In this document: positions 37,885-47,945 of the stretch, piece by piece | Position numbering within the stretch: the stretch's first letter is position 1 | Layout of the letters: every line of letters begins with the position of its first letter | Source of the DNA: Lithodes maja | Taxonomy: Eukaryota > Arthropoda > Malacostraca > Decapoda > Lithodidae | DNA length: 64,000 bases | Reading direction: 5' to 3' | Assembly (NCBI GenBank): GCA_037953745.1 | Contig: JBAKBP010007930.1 | Coordinates: 1 to 64,000 of the forward strand | The notes under the pieces: generated by a model | Told to the model about the DNA's origin: nothing | The model's database searches: none | The model's input: the letters and a program-made list of their open reading frames with translations, nothing else | Translations under genes and position numbers: made by a program

Positions 37885-38499
37885 ATGTGGTCAGCATGGA
37901 AGTAAAGAAGTCCTTGCATGACAGTGTGGTAATCCCGACATTGACTTACGGGAGTGAAGCATGGACATTGGTGGAGAGACTCAAACCAAGAGTGAAAGGA
38001 GTGGAAATGAGTCACTTGAGAAGTGCGTTTGGAGTTACATGGGGGGATAGACAGACAAATGAGGAAGTACGAGATGGGTGTGGTGTGGATGTAAATGTGC
38101 TGGAAAGTGTGAAAAGGAACACCTCGAGATGGTTCGGCCATGTTGGAACGTATGGGAAGCGAGAAAATTACTATAAGAGAGTGTACAAGAGTGAGGTGGA
38201 AGGCCAGAGAGGGAGAGGTGGAAGGATGGAGTTATGAAGTATATGCGTGAAAGCGGTGCTGGATGGGAGGAGGGACGTAGACTGACTGGGGACAGAGGTG
38301 AATGGGGACGTTTCCTTCGTGGCCACCCCTTTGGGGATCACAGCATCCGGCAATAGATAGATGGAAATAAATAGGTAAATAGACTAAATAGCTAACCCAA
38401 TAACTAACTATATAATACAAATAATACATATACTGTATATATTAACTAAAGTACAAAATATGATTGTAACTAAAGTAGGCTAACTACTATACTGTACAT

Positions 38500-38620
38500 T
38501 GTTAAACATGAAAAACAAACAAACCAAAATAGAAACCGCACATTATAAAATAAAACAAAAACATATAAAAATCACTACAGTGTACAGTACGGTACCGGTA
38601 TATGGAAATAATGCATTGAA
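38500..38620 (+). repeat. Dispersed repeat Z4 (diverged)
   Basis: 'aacaaacaaaccaaaatagaaaccgcac...tatggaaataatgc', 66 bp beyond the exon 3 donor; the least conserved copy. Confidence 0.45.
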
Positions 38621-38685
38621 CGTTTAGCAAAACAATATTATGAAATAAAAAAAATTATCACAAAACTAAACCAATGCAGACTGAC

Positions 38686-38816
38686 CGGCGATGGGTTTTT
38701 CTTCGACAGTCAAGATCTTCCAGTTGGGTCTGTCCGTGAACTCCGGCTTAAGGTAGGCCTCCTTGGTCATGTGGTAGTCGTACAGGAAGATCATAACTTG
38801 ATTCCCCATACGCCAG
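38686..38816 (-). CDS. P450 exon 3
   Basis: 131 nt, acceptor TTCTTGCTGCAG, donor GTCAGT, phases 2 and 1. It encodes WRMGNQVMIFLYDYHMTKEA and then PEFTDRPNWK and EEKPIAG, which joins GVGATNG of exon 4. In clan-2 P450s this is the beta-1/B-helix part. A Y MITE begins 18 bp upstream of the acceptor. Confidence 0.88.
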
Positions 38817-38834
38817 CTGCAGCAAGAAAAAGAA

Positions 38835-39041
38835 TTAACCCCTTCTGTACCCAAGATGTCTGTTTTATTTTACTCTAGCTATATTTAAACAATTTTATGC
38901 AGCTTAAATTTAGGAAGGATTTGTGGTAGCTAAAAGGGTCGATTGAGATATTTCGAAGGCTTATAATTGCTAGAGATTTTTCCTAAACTGAATATAATCG
39001 ATTAGTAGTAGCCGGAATAAAGTAAAAAGGATGTCGACCTT
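38835..39041. repeat. Family Y MITE next to P450 exon 3
   Basis: TTAACCCCTTCTGTACCC at the left, arms 'tagctatatttaaacaattttatgcagctta' and 'taaactgaatataatcgattagtagtagccgg', and 'gtcgaccttaa' at the right. On the gene strand it ends 18 bp before the acceptor AG. Confidence 0.65.
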
Positions 39042-39199
39042 AAAGAATAATAAATGAAAAAAAATGCATGAATAAATAAAAATAAGGTTTAACAAAAAAA
39101 TTTACCAGTACTAAGATTTGGGTAGGCTATAGCAAACTACAGTACCTATCTATCTATATACTCTGGCACATCACCCCCCCCCTTTTTTTTTGGGGGGGG

Positions 39200-39660
39200 G
39201 GTAGGCAAGAGAAGTGGTAATAAATAGGAATGAATGGAGAATGTTAGTGAATAGATGAGTAAAAACTCGGTCGTTTGGTAGAGGGGGGCCAGTTGGACTA
39301 GATAATAGTCAGTCAGACGCCTGGCCCAGGGAGCCGGTATATATGAAGGGTACGCCTGGATGCGTGGTAGGTGGGCACTGTGGTGCGCCGGAACTTCTCC
39401 TGGAGGTCGGGGGCCGGGGGGAATGCTGGAGTGCCCTTGGTGATCCCTGGTCTCTGGGTCTTCTCTTGGGCGACCTGGATGTGTGTGAATTTGTGTTTTG
39501 TTTTTGTGTTTTTGTTGTTGTGTTGTGTTGTCCCTGTTCGGGCTCTGTCTCGATACGGTTACCCCCAGCAAAAAAAAAAAAAAAAAAATCAAAGAGAAAA
39601 TGGGGTGTGTGCATGCATGAGTACTGTATATGGATGGATGGATGGATAGTGAAATATAGA
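39200..39660 (+). mobile_element. RTE-A 3' UTR and tail copy
   Basis: Matches 22035-22480 through 'gggagccggtatatatgaaggg', 'tggtgatccctggtctctggg' and 'ctgttcgggctctgtctcga', then an A-run, 'aatggggtgtgtgcatgcatgag' and (TGGA)n. Just before it (39146-39198) lies a minus-strand RTE-A tail next to C-, T- and G-runs. Confidence 0.65.
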
Positions 39661-39706
39661 ATACATTATCAGGAATATAATTCAGTAATGGCCATTTGAC
39701 AACAAC

Positions 39707-39925
39707 TTAACCCCTTGAGGATCATAACGCATTTTGACAGTTTATTCTGGCTACCATAAGACGATTCAATAAAGCTTAGGAAGGATCTGTGGGAATTAAA
39801 AGGGAAAACTTAAAGACTGTCTCAATTAATCCTTTGATGTCCGTAAACCTTTCCTAATCTAAATATAATAGTCTAATAGTAGCCAGTATAGACTGCCAAA
39901 AGGTGTCGATCACTATTTTCAAGGG
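39707..39925. repeat. Family Y MITE in P450 intron 2
   Basis: Starts TTAACCCCTTGAGGATC; both arms are recognisable ('ataagacgattcaataaagcttaggaagg' and 'ctaatctaaatataatagtctaatagtagccag'). It lies about 50 bp from the exon 2 donor. Confidence 0.65.
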
Positions 39926-39974
39926 AAAGTGTAAAATGAAAATATTACGTCTTTAACAAAAGCCTGCTACTTAC

Positions 39975-40077
39975 ACAGTGATATCGCCGTGCTTCTTTTG
40001 TAGGTCTATAATTTGTTCCTCTAGCCCCTTTTTTGTGAAAGGATTAATGTAACCCAGCAGAGGTACGCCCCAATATC
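39975..40077 (-). CDS. P450 exon 2
   Basis: 103 nt, acceptor ACAATTACAG, donor GTAAGT, phases 1 and 2. It encodes YWGVPLLGYINPFTKKGLEE and then LQKKHGDITV. WGVPLLGY after the proline hinge and the KKHGDI segment are standard landmarks at the start of the catalytic domain. It joins exon 1 as ...LPPG-YWGVP. Confidence 0.88.
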
Positions 40078-40105
40078 CTGTAATTGTAGCACAGTAAGTG
40101 ATATC

Positions 40106-40215
40106 ATTAAAGAATTATAATGTAAAACTTGCAAAATAGGCCTACACAAACCAAAACAGGGACGACACAATATAAAGGCAAAAGAACTTATCAAAATTGC
40201 TATGGGGAAATAATA
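40106..40215 (+). repeat. Dispersed repeat Z5
   Basis: 'attataatgtaaaacttgcaaaat...atcaaaattgctatggggaaataat', 29 bp outside the exon 2 acceptor. The rest of intron 1 (40220-41222) is AT-rich; it holds two 150-bp related stretches at about 40960-41190 (ctctccaacactccttctcccc repeated) and no gene. Confidence 0.6.
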
Positions 40216-41222
40216 GCCTACCATGAAACATATAATTATAGTTTATATGCATTTTAATTCTTTCACGCTTTTATGACGCAGAGGTTGCCAGATTAGCAAT
40301 AAGAAATAGAGTTCTCTCACTCTTATAATTACCTCTCCAAAATTAGTTTTCTGCCCACACCTAACTCAAAGACAACTGCAGAGGTTGAAGTAATTAAACT
40401 AAAGGTTTCTAAATACCCCTGATAGTAACAAAGGCTTTAAAGTATCCCTAATAGGCTCAAAATCGCGTCATAAGCGTGAAAGGGTTAATAACACATACGA
40501 AAATTTGGTTAAGTTAGTCCTCTAAAAATAATTTTCTTTAAACTACCATTGAAAGAAAACTGAAGATTAGGTGTAACTAAATTAAAATCTTTGAGGGGCA
40601 TCCTAGGTACTTTAAAGCTTAAAATATGCTACAAACTATGTATATCGTGTGTTGTGCCTCAGAGGGTTGACAGCTAAAATATAATTTTAATAATGCATCC
40701 TCGTATCTCTAGGTTTGCTAATTATCGTGGAACCTAAACCTAACCTAACCTCATCTATTTCTAATTATGGAAGTATATCTCTGGAAATTAGTTCAAAAAT
40801 ATAATTTTCTATAAATAAACTACAGAACTGTATATATCATCTATGGGAAAGTAAGATCCATCTAAAAATCAATCCAGATAATAATAATTGCATAAAGAAA
40901 AACATAGGTGGTGAACAACTCTATATAATTGTCACGACGACGTATACAGACTAATAACACAAATAACAAAGCCACTCCAACAGCTTCCTCTCTCCAACAC
41001 CCCTTCCCCCCCTCTCTACACTCTTAAGAAAATAGGAAAAGTAGAAAGTAGCTACGAGATGCCGTTGTAAAGGCTGATCCCTCAATACCTTCACCTGACC
41101 TCTCCAACACTCCTTCTCCCCTCTCTACACTCTTCAGATAATAGGAAAAGTAGAATGTAGATATAAGGTGCCGTTGTAAAGGCTTATCCCTCAATACTTT
41201 CACCTGACCTGACCAGACTCAC

Positions 41223-41307
41223 CCGGCGGGAGTCCTTCGGGTTTCTGCAACGCCTTCTTCAGCAGCATCAGCAGTAGTGCCAACAACACGGCCACCTCCA
41301 CCCACAT
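41223..41307 (-). CDS. P450 exon 1 (start codon)
   Basis: ATG at 41307 begins MWVEVAVLLALLLMLLKKAL, an uncleaved ER signal-anchor typical of microsomal P450s, followed by the hinge QKPEGLPPG. The donor is GTGAGT in phase 1. TTTTATTTTCAG ends 23 bp upstream of the ATG (41331), so a non-coding 5' exon further right is likely. Confidence 0.88.
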
Positions 41308-41426
41308 CTTGGATTAGGCTATAGTATTATCTGAAAATAAAATTATGCCTATAAACAAAAGATCTTTGGAAGAGTAACATAATATTATCATCCTTGTCAT
41401 GCTATTGACATATACTGTATAGGCTA

Positions 41427-41431
<5 letters not shown>

Positions 41432-41466
<35 letters not shown>
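41432..41466. repeat. (TA)n microsatellite
   Basis: About 17 uninterrupted TA units. Confidence 0.9.
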
Positions 41467-41469
<3 letters not shown>

Positions 41470-41480
41470 TAGACTACAGG

Positions 41481-41671
41481 AGATCTGGAGTGGACGCGAA
41501 AATCGAACTTTGCAGTAAGGGACCCAAAATCGGAGAACGAACCCCCAAGTTCGAACCTCAAAACCGCGAAAAGGTGATCTTTTCGAGGTTTCGAGGTTCG
41601 AACTTGGGAGTTTGTTCTCCGATCTTGGGTCCCTTACTGCAAAATTCCATTTTCGTGTCCAGTCCAGATCT
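41481..41671. repeat. 191-bp near-perfect foldback
   Basis: Arms of about 85-90 bp from AGATCTGGA to TCCAGATCT enclose CGAAAAG-GTGAT-CTTTTCG (41567-41585). Arm mismatches are few. No target duplication is evident. It could be a palindromic MITE or produce a long hairpin RNA. Confidence 0.85.
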
Positions 41672-41734
41672 ACTGATATAGGCTATAGGCTACACACATT
41701 TAGCTGTCAAAGGTATGCTATATTCCAATAGTTC

Positions 41735-41850
41735 TTTGCTTATCGTAGATCCTTCTTAAGCAGAGTAAAATCGTCGAATGATAGCCAAAAGTAAATTAAA
41801 AGTACGTTAAAGTGTACATAATATTCTGACCACTTAAAGGTATAATAATA
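41735..41850. repeat. Family Y MITE fragment
   Basis: 'gatccttcttaagcagagtaaaatcgtcgaatgatagccaaaag' matches the right arm only. Confidence 0.45.
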
Positions 41851-41969
41851 ATCTGTCCCTATAGAATAGAAATGTATATCACTATCAATATGCCCAATGA
41901 TCTTATATATACTGTACCTTTGTCATACCATTTTTATAGCCTAAATAATTTACAGTAGCCTACTGGAGT

Positions 41970-42808
41970 GGATGTCATGGAATAGTGGATGTCATGGGAT
42001 AGTGGATGTCATGGAATAGACAAGTAATAGTAGATGTCAAGGAATAGTAGATGTCAAGGAATAGTGGATGTCAAGGAATAGTGGATGTCATGGAATAGTG
42101 AATGTCAAGGAATAGTGGATGTCAAGGAATAGTGGATGTCAAGGAATAGTGGATGTCAAGGAATAGTGGATGTCAAGGAATAGTGGATGTCATGGAATAG
42201 TGGATGTCAAGGAATAGTGGATGTCAAGGAATAGTGGATGTCAAGGAATAGTGGATGTCATGGAATAGTGGATGTCAAGGAATAGTGGATGTCAAGGAAT
42301 AGTGGATGTCAAGGAATAGTGGATGTCATGGAATAGTGGATGTCATGGATGTCAAGGAATAGTGGATGTCAAGGAATAGTGGATGTCAAGGAATAGTGGA
42401 TGTCATGGAATAGTGAATGTCAAGGAATAGTGGATGTCAAGGAATAGTGGATGTCAAGGAATATTGGATGTCAAGGAATAGTGGATGTCAAGGAATAGTG
42501 GATGTCAAGGAATAGTGGATGTCATGGAATAGTGGATGTCATGGATGTCAAGGAATATTGGATGTCATGGAATAGTGGATGTTAAGGAATAGTGGATGTC
42601 ATGGAATAGTGGATGTCAAGGAATAGTGGATGTCATGGAATAGTGGATGTCATGGATGTCAAGGAATATTGGATGTCATGGAATAGTGGATGTCATGGAA
42701 TAGTGGATGTCAAGGAATAGTGGATGTCAAGGAATAGTGGATGTCATGGATTAGTGGATGTCATGGAATAGTGGATGTCATGGATTAGTGGATGTCATGG
42801 ATTAGTGA
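41970..42808 (+). repeat. 17-bp minisatellite, about 48 units
   Basis: Tandem ggatgtcaWggaatagt, where W is A or T and alternates in runs (catgg/caagg). Three places have a shortened unit (ggatgtcatggatgtcaagg). There is no open protein frame of interest. It sits 0.7 kb 5' of the P450 start codon. Confidence 0.95.
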
Positions 42809-43030
42809 ATTTATTCATGTATTTATTTAATATTAATAATAATATTATTATTATTATAATTATTAATATTATTATTTTGTTTTGGTTATGTTGTCCCTGT
42901 TCGGGTTCTGTCTCGAGTCGGCCACCCTCAGCTTAAAAAAAAAATAATAAAAAAAATAATAATAATAATAATAAAATAAAAAATGGGGTATGTGCCAGAG
43001 TATATAGATAGATAGATAGAGAGATAGATG
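42809..43030 (+). mobile_element. (ATT)n tract and RTE-A 3' end fragment
   Basis: An ATT-rich tract to about 42870, then 'gttgtccctgttcgggttctgtctcgagtcggccaccctcagc', A/AAT-rich sequence and 'aatggggtatgtgccagagtatata' with (TAGA)n, as in the other RTE-A tails. Confidence 0.65.
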
Positions 43031-43151
43031 GAATAGCCAAGTCATGTAAAAAACGGATGTCATGGAATCTGTCATGAAAGTTGCCAGTCATCTACCACAC
43101 GGTTTATTACCAGACTCCCAAGGTCATACGGTGCATACCCATGGGCTACAG

Positions 43152-43460
43152 CAAGGTTAAGGGGACAGGGGTTATTTGGGGTCTATATTTATTTACATAT
43201 TCATAGTTAAAAAAAACGTGTTCTCGCTAAACCTTCATCAAGCTCAAATAAACACTCCCTAGAACCCCTTCAAGGTAAAGTGTACATTTTTCGATATAAA
43301 AATTTCCCGGGCCAAAGGCCGGTTTCTCTTAAAGTGCAGACTCGCTATCGCTTGCCAAGAAAAAATCAACACCTAAATGGCACGAAAGGTCTTGATTCTT
43401 ATATAGAAATGTGACGAAAAGTTTTAAATCGACAAACTAATGGGTCGAGCGTCTTAAAAT
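43152..43460 (+). repeat. Family X repeat, copy 3
   Basis: TTAAGGGGACAGGGG start, then 'cttcatcaagctcaaataaac', 'gtacatttttcgatataaaaat' and 'ggccaaaggccgg', as in copies 1 and 2. The region 43461-43990 shows nothing further. Confidence 0.55.
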
Positions 43461-43991
43461 CTGAAAACTAGAGGGGCTAAACATGAGATAGAAGGGGGAC
43501 CAGAAAAACGGCCAGGACAATATTCTCTGGACCTTGGGCTGTAGTCCGTTCATAGACCCCGTAACCCCTATAACCTCTGTAACTCAAGAAGGGCAAGAGC
43601 AAATGGGCTGTACATTTCCACACCTAGGCCTATTCCCTGGTTGACTCTTCCCAAAGGGTAGAAGTATTAGGTCGATTCCTCTAGTCGTTTTTTAGTTAAT
43701 AGAGATTAGTGGTCGAGTTTTGGCCTAATGATATTGAATAGGCTTCAGCAGTTGGTGAATATCAGAGAATAGTTGAATGTGAGAAGAAATATAGCCTATA
43801 TAGGAAAATGTACGTGAAGTTTTATTTTGTTGACCATATAATTATGCAATTCCAAAGGCAATGGCAAACTATGGAGCATATCTTTAAATTTGTATTTTAA
43901 GAATAATGACTAAAAACAAGGACTTAGTTTTGAAATTAAATATGAACAGTTTTTTGTTTGTCAGCTTGGTGACAAGGACAAGTAAAATCAA

Positions 43992-44252
43992 ATGCACCTG
44001 TTCAACTGCAAATCATATGAAGACCTATACAAAGATCTGAGAGGCAGGGGAAATTTGAAGGAAATATTTGAACAACATTACTTAAAAAGGGTAGCAGATA
44101 CTATAAGAACAGTTTTGAAAAGGAGGGATTCTATCATTAATTTGAGAAAACAAAATAACCAGGTAATAAGAAGAGGGTTGATAAATAGAAAAAATAAAAG
44201 AAACAGCCATCGTTCAAAGAACGAACTCTTGGATAAGAAAGTGCGCCAATAA
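43992..44252 (+). CDS. Hypothetical short basic protein
   Basis: 86 codons, Lys/Arg/Asn-rich (KNKRNSHRSKNELL), predicted helical, no recognised family. Codon use is AT-rich like the surroundings. It could be a chance frame, or an exon, because 'gcttggtgacaag' lies upstream. Low support. Confidence 0.15.
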   Translation: MHLFNCKSYEDLYKDLRGRGNLKEIFEQHYLKRVADTIRTVLKRRDSIINLRKQNNQVIRRGLINRKNKRNSHRSKNELLDKKVRQ

Positions 44253-44329
44253 CAACAACAAATATTTTCCCCGTTTACTTTGTGTCACTACTGTAAGCGA
44301 TCATAATGAGAAGCGTTTATCAGTACGGT

Positions 44330-44425
44330 AGCCTTGCAGTTACTGATAAGGGGAATTTGGGAGATCATGTTCAGTAGCCTTGCAGTTACTGATAAGGGGA
44401 ATCTGGGAGATCATGTTCAGTCAAA
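44330..44425 (+). repeat. 46-bp direct duplication
   Basis: 'tagccttgcagttactgataaggggaat...gggagatcatgttcag' occurs twice in tandem with one mismatch. 44426-44650 holds only a partial Y left half (about 44577-44640). Confidence 0.85.
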
Positions 44426-44651
44426 ATTATAAGGACGCAAGTTCGGAAAAACCTTGTGGACAATTTGTGCTAACCCTAGAGAGAGGAATATTAACTCGTC
44501 GCTTCTAATACATGAAGCTTAGAATAGCCTACAATCCATGTTCTGTTATAGCGCAGAGGCTTCACAAATTGGCTTCAACCCTTCCTGTACCAGCGACGTC
44601 AGTTAGATTTTATTTTAGCTATATTCAGACGTTTTTTTCTTTTTCTATGTG

Positions 44652-45920
44652 ATTGAGGGAGGCAAAAGGCATAACTGGCTATAGCGAGTGCCTCCCCCAT
44701 AGTTGAAAGAGTGACAGGGCCAAAATCAAGGGACGTTCGAGCCAAAATGCCTGGACACACAGAGTTTGAAGCAATTTAAGTCATAGGAAGGGGGAAAGAC
44801 TGATTCTGGGAGAGAGTTCCAGAGCTCAGCTGTTGAGTAGAAGAAAGTTTGAGAGCAACGTTTCACTCTTGGGTTGGAGAGTTGCACAGAGTAGGAGTGG
44901 GATTGAGTTGCAAGACGGGTACCACGTGCCCTACGTAAAGGAGGTGGTATGCACTGGGATAGCTCTGAGGAACACTGATTATTATAGTAGCGATAGAATA
45001 GCGAGAGATGCAACATTGCAGCGGAGAGAGAGATTGCAGAGAGTTGGTGAGTGGACGGGAGTTAATGATACGAAAGGCCTTCCTTTCAACTTTGTCTAGG
45101 AGAGCGGTGTGAGAGGAACCTCCCCACACATGTGAACAATACTCAATACAAGAGTGCACTATGCCCCTGTACAGAGCAAAAAGCTGTGCAGGGGAAAAGA
45201 ACCCCCTAAGGCGGTTGAGCACACCCAGCTTATGGGAGGCTGCCTTAGCAAGACTGGTAATATGGTCCTTCCAAATGAGAGCAGAAGTAAAAGAGACACC
45301 AAGAATATTGAGAGAAGATGAAGGGTTGATTTTTGTATTGTTGAAGAATAACTGAATAAGGGATAGTCCGCTGGGAGATCCTGACGGGTAGATAGATGGA
45401 GAAATTGGGTTTTGGAAGCATTAAAGTTAACAAGGTTTTCTCTGCCCCAATTGGAAATAGTATTTATATCAGAATTTAAGAGTTCTATGGCTTCATTACG
45501 TTTGTCGTTGAGGGATTGCTGGCTGGGGCGTTCTGAAAAACTAATGGAGTAGTGTAAGGTTGAGTCGTCTGCGTATGAATGGATGGGAATTAAGGTACAG
45601 TTAAGGAGATCATTTATAAAAATTAGAAAGAGAATAGGAGATAGGACAGAGCCCTGAGGAACACCGGAGTTTATAGGGTGAGGAAGTGAACAATGGCCGT
45701 CCACAACCGCGGCTATGGAACGGCCGGAAAGGAAATTAGAGACAAAGGCACAGATGGAGGGATAGAAACCGAAGGAGGGTAGTTTAGAAATTAAAGATTT
45801 ATGCCAGACTCTATCGAAGGCTTTCGATGTCTAGTGCAATAGAAATAGTCTCACCGAAGTCCCGAAAGGAGGATGACCAAGAGTTAGTAAGATATGAAAG
45901 AAGATCACCAGTAGAGCAAC
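44652..45920 (-). mobile_element. CR1/Jockey-like relic J1
   Basis: Minus-strand segments: NSGVPQGSVLSPILFLIFIN and IHSYADDSTLHY (YADD active site, about 45580), QLFALYRGIVHSCIEYCSHV (about 45160), KAFRIINSRPLTNSLQSLS and the C-terminal ELWNSLPESVFPPSYDLNCF (about 44790). Frameshifts separate them. The EN domain is missing. The same family is at 56937-59285, 59285-61110 and 61430-61790. The right end meets a partial Y MITE. Confidence 0.75.
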
Positions 45921-46103
45921 CATTATGCAGCTTAGGAAGGATCTGTTATAGTTAAATGGGTTAGTTGAAATAGTTTGAAGAGGGTTTGAGGCCTTATAAT
46001 TGAGAGAGAGAGAGAGAGAGAGTGCCTCAAATAGCACAAGAACCACCGATTTATAAATAGGTAGCCTACCGGTAAACACTCAACCCCTGGAGGATCATGG
46101 TGG

Positions 46104-47945
46104 TGTTACGACCGGGCACTCAGGTACACTAGGGCTCTTACACAGGACTCGACTATGGCTCGTTGCCACAACGGAAAACACACGATCCCAACCCCAGAGT
46201 ACTGCCAGCCGAACAAAAAACGCCACTACCCTCCAGAGTTCTATCTGCTATAACGGGGTATACAAGAACTCGGTACTAGCGTTTCACACAACAGACTAAT
46301 AGCAAGACGGGAGTTATCTAGTCTGGTCAACAATCAAACAAAGAAGAAAGTACTACAACACTAAAGAATAGTGTTGGCCGAAGCCGAAGTAATCCACCCT
46401 TGAACTAAGAACTTAAGAAGTCCTCCACCCTCTACTTCGGATCGGCACTATTACGTTACGTTAAACAATAGTCCTCGAGCATCAAGCAAGGAATCTTCTG
46501 ATAAGTTAGATGCTTCTCGAATACTCGTAAGAAGTAAGTATCGGATTTTGAACAGCAATTTAATGAATAACTCACTGGTAATTAAAGGCTTTAAATTGAC
46601 ATAAGAAGAATTATAAGAATAAACAATAGGAAATGGCAAACATTAAGAAGAAGTACTCCGACAATGCACTGGCAATAGCCTACTAAGATTGTGCTCGTGG
46701 GCCACTAATCTCTGAAGTAGCTAAGCGTGCCACGCATGAAATCAATAGTGCTTAAACAATAATATACATAAGGAGAAGCTTCAATACTATACTGTATCTG
46801 CTGGTCGAGCAAAGTCTAGCTGGGATATCTAAGGTTAAGAGACAATGGCTGAGCAAGCGGCTCGTAGCCTAGCGAGGTCCTTAAGACTGTGCGGCCAAAT
46901 TACGGTAATTGACGGGATGCTCTCTTGAGAGATCCAGATCACTAGTATCTGGTTCTCTCCTGGCGATCCTCTCAAAGTCAAGCAAATGAGATAGCACAGT
47001 GTTGGGTGGCACAGGCAAAAGCCCTCACTCGCAACACAGTGCTAAACTCCCACGGTACACAATCAAAAAGACCCCCTAGGCTTCCCACGTCTCCGTTGCA
47101 ATTGTGCTGGTTCAACCAACCTAGCACTCATAGGAAATCACAACTCGAGGAACCCTATCCCAGTCTAGCATTACCTAAACCAGCAGAAAACAGGAACATG
47201 AATAATAGTACACAGGGAAATACATATACGAGTGCAACAAACATCAATCAATCCTATTCTAGTTAACCCTTCCAAAAATAGGCTATCTAACAGGCACTTA
47301 TCTCGTGAGAACTCAAGCGATAATACTTTGGCTGACTAAATCTGCACCAAAGGGGTCATTGGTTAAAAAGGGACGAGAAGAGAAGAAAATAGGCTGTTCA
47401 GAGAGTAGAGAAAGTTCACATCAGTCGGAAGAATATCGATAGTTGCAAGGGATATGAGAGGTCGCTTTGCCTGATGAGTTCTGATCTAAAAATGGCGAGA
47501 CCTCCCTTTTTATACTCGGCCCCGTAGCGAGCATAACGGCAATCATGACGTCACATTCGCTCTCTCAATCTGGGATCGACAAAGGATTCCCACGCTCTGG
47601 ATGAGGGGGGAGGGAGGGGGGAAGGAGGGAGGAGGGAGTGAGGCCTACACACCTTGTGGCGCGCACACTGTCCTCCGTTACATAACTCGCTCTCTCTCAT
47701 CACATCATTATATATATATAAATCTCCCACACACAATACTTATATATAATGATTTAAAATAGAACTCGTTGACTTAGAAGAAAACAAAATACATAATGAT
47801 AATACTTATAGTACAACGGTTCACATAAACTGAGTTAGGAAACTCTACACAGACTACAGCCAAAGTTCCTGCCCTGACGATCCTAGCGAGGGTGGGGCCT
47901 GACTGGGCGTTCTGTACAGCATGCTCATACTCGACATGCGTCACA
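46104..47945 (-). repeat. 3' LTR of Gmr1-like copy 2
   Basis: Starts TGTTACGACCGGGCAC and ends GCGTCACA on the plus strand. 1842 bp. TATA at about 47506-47514 and TGACGTCA at about 47545 mirror copy 1. The GA-rich and G-rich blocks near 47590-47700 differ clearly from copy 1, so the two copies belong to subfamilies. Confidence 0.88.

Larger units (their letters stand above)
29239..37886 (-). mobile_element. CR1-like non-LTR retrotransposon, split by piggyBac and W1
   Basis: On the minus strand: EN domain (37884-37140), RT N-part (35545-34953), RT C-part (30658-29451), then a 3' UTR ending at about 29239 with 'agacctgttgttgcttgattt'. Both internal breaks are at TTAA. Taking out either insert with one TTAA leaves the flanking CR1 codons in one frame. 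A stop at VI*DRL and two small frameshifts in the FDKVP region existed besides the insertions. It is 5' truncated at the EN start and is itself inserted in RTE-B at 29238/37887. Confidence 0.85.
28436..38360 (+). mobile_element. RTE-like element RTE-B, host of a five-element nest
   Basis: RT pieces lie at 28436-28916 (VGLKQGCVISPWLFNIYMD; LPVLLFADDTVLMSDSE), 29186-29238 (QQGKRVVGTLKAVTRNR) and 37887-38360 (SMEVKKSLHDSVVIPTLTYG; LRSAFGVTWGDRQTNEEV). Order and continuity are proven by the uninterrupted relative at 61849-62540. A SINE fills the first gap and the CR1-like complex the second. Several frameshifts are present. The 3' end is 'ggggatcacagcatccggcaatagatagatgg'. Confidence 0.75.
1078..41330 (-). 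other. Cytochrome P450 (clan 2-like) gene, 5' part, with TE-packed introns
   Basis: Six minus-strand exons listed separately form one reading frame of about 284 codons. All junctions are AG/GT and all phases are compatible. The product starts with a hydrophobic anchor and a KPEGLPPG hinge, then the GVPLLGY segment, then ARWHNNRRF (the WxxxR C-helix motif of P450s), then typical clan-2 sequence ending near RDLIDSYL. The second half of a P450 (I-helix, ExxR, heme-binding Cys) is absent and should lie left of base 1. By family knowledge it is an ER-bound heme monooxygenase; the substrate is unknown. Clan 2 (CYP2L/CYP330-like in decapods) is an inference from wording, not a search. Confidence 0.88.

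Noticed and set aside
38840..41220. Second P450 gene
   Set aside because: Exons 1-3 join exons 4-6 without overlap or duplication, so a single gene explains them.
41970..42808. CRISPR-like array
   Set aside because: Units are contiguous 17-mers without spacers; it is a eukaryotic minisatellite. The same applies to the 61-bp array at 63101-63713.
47551..47736. Frame shared with 55248-55433
   Set aside because: LTR repeat only, crossing the promoter region of Gmr1-like copy 2.
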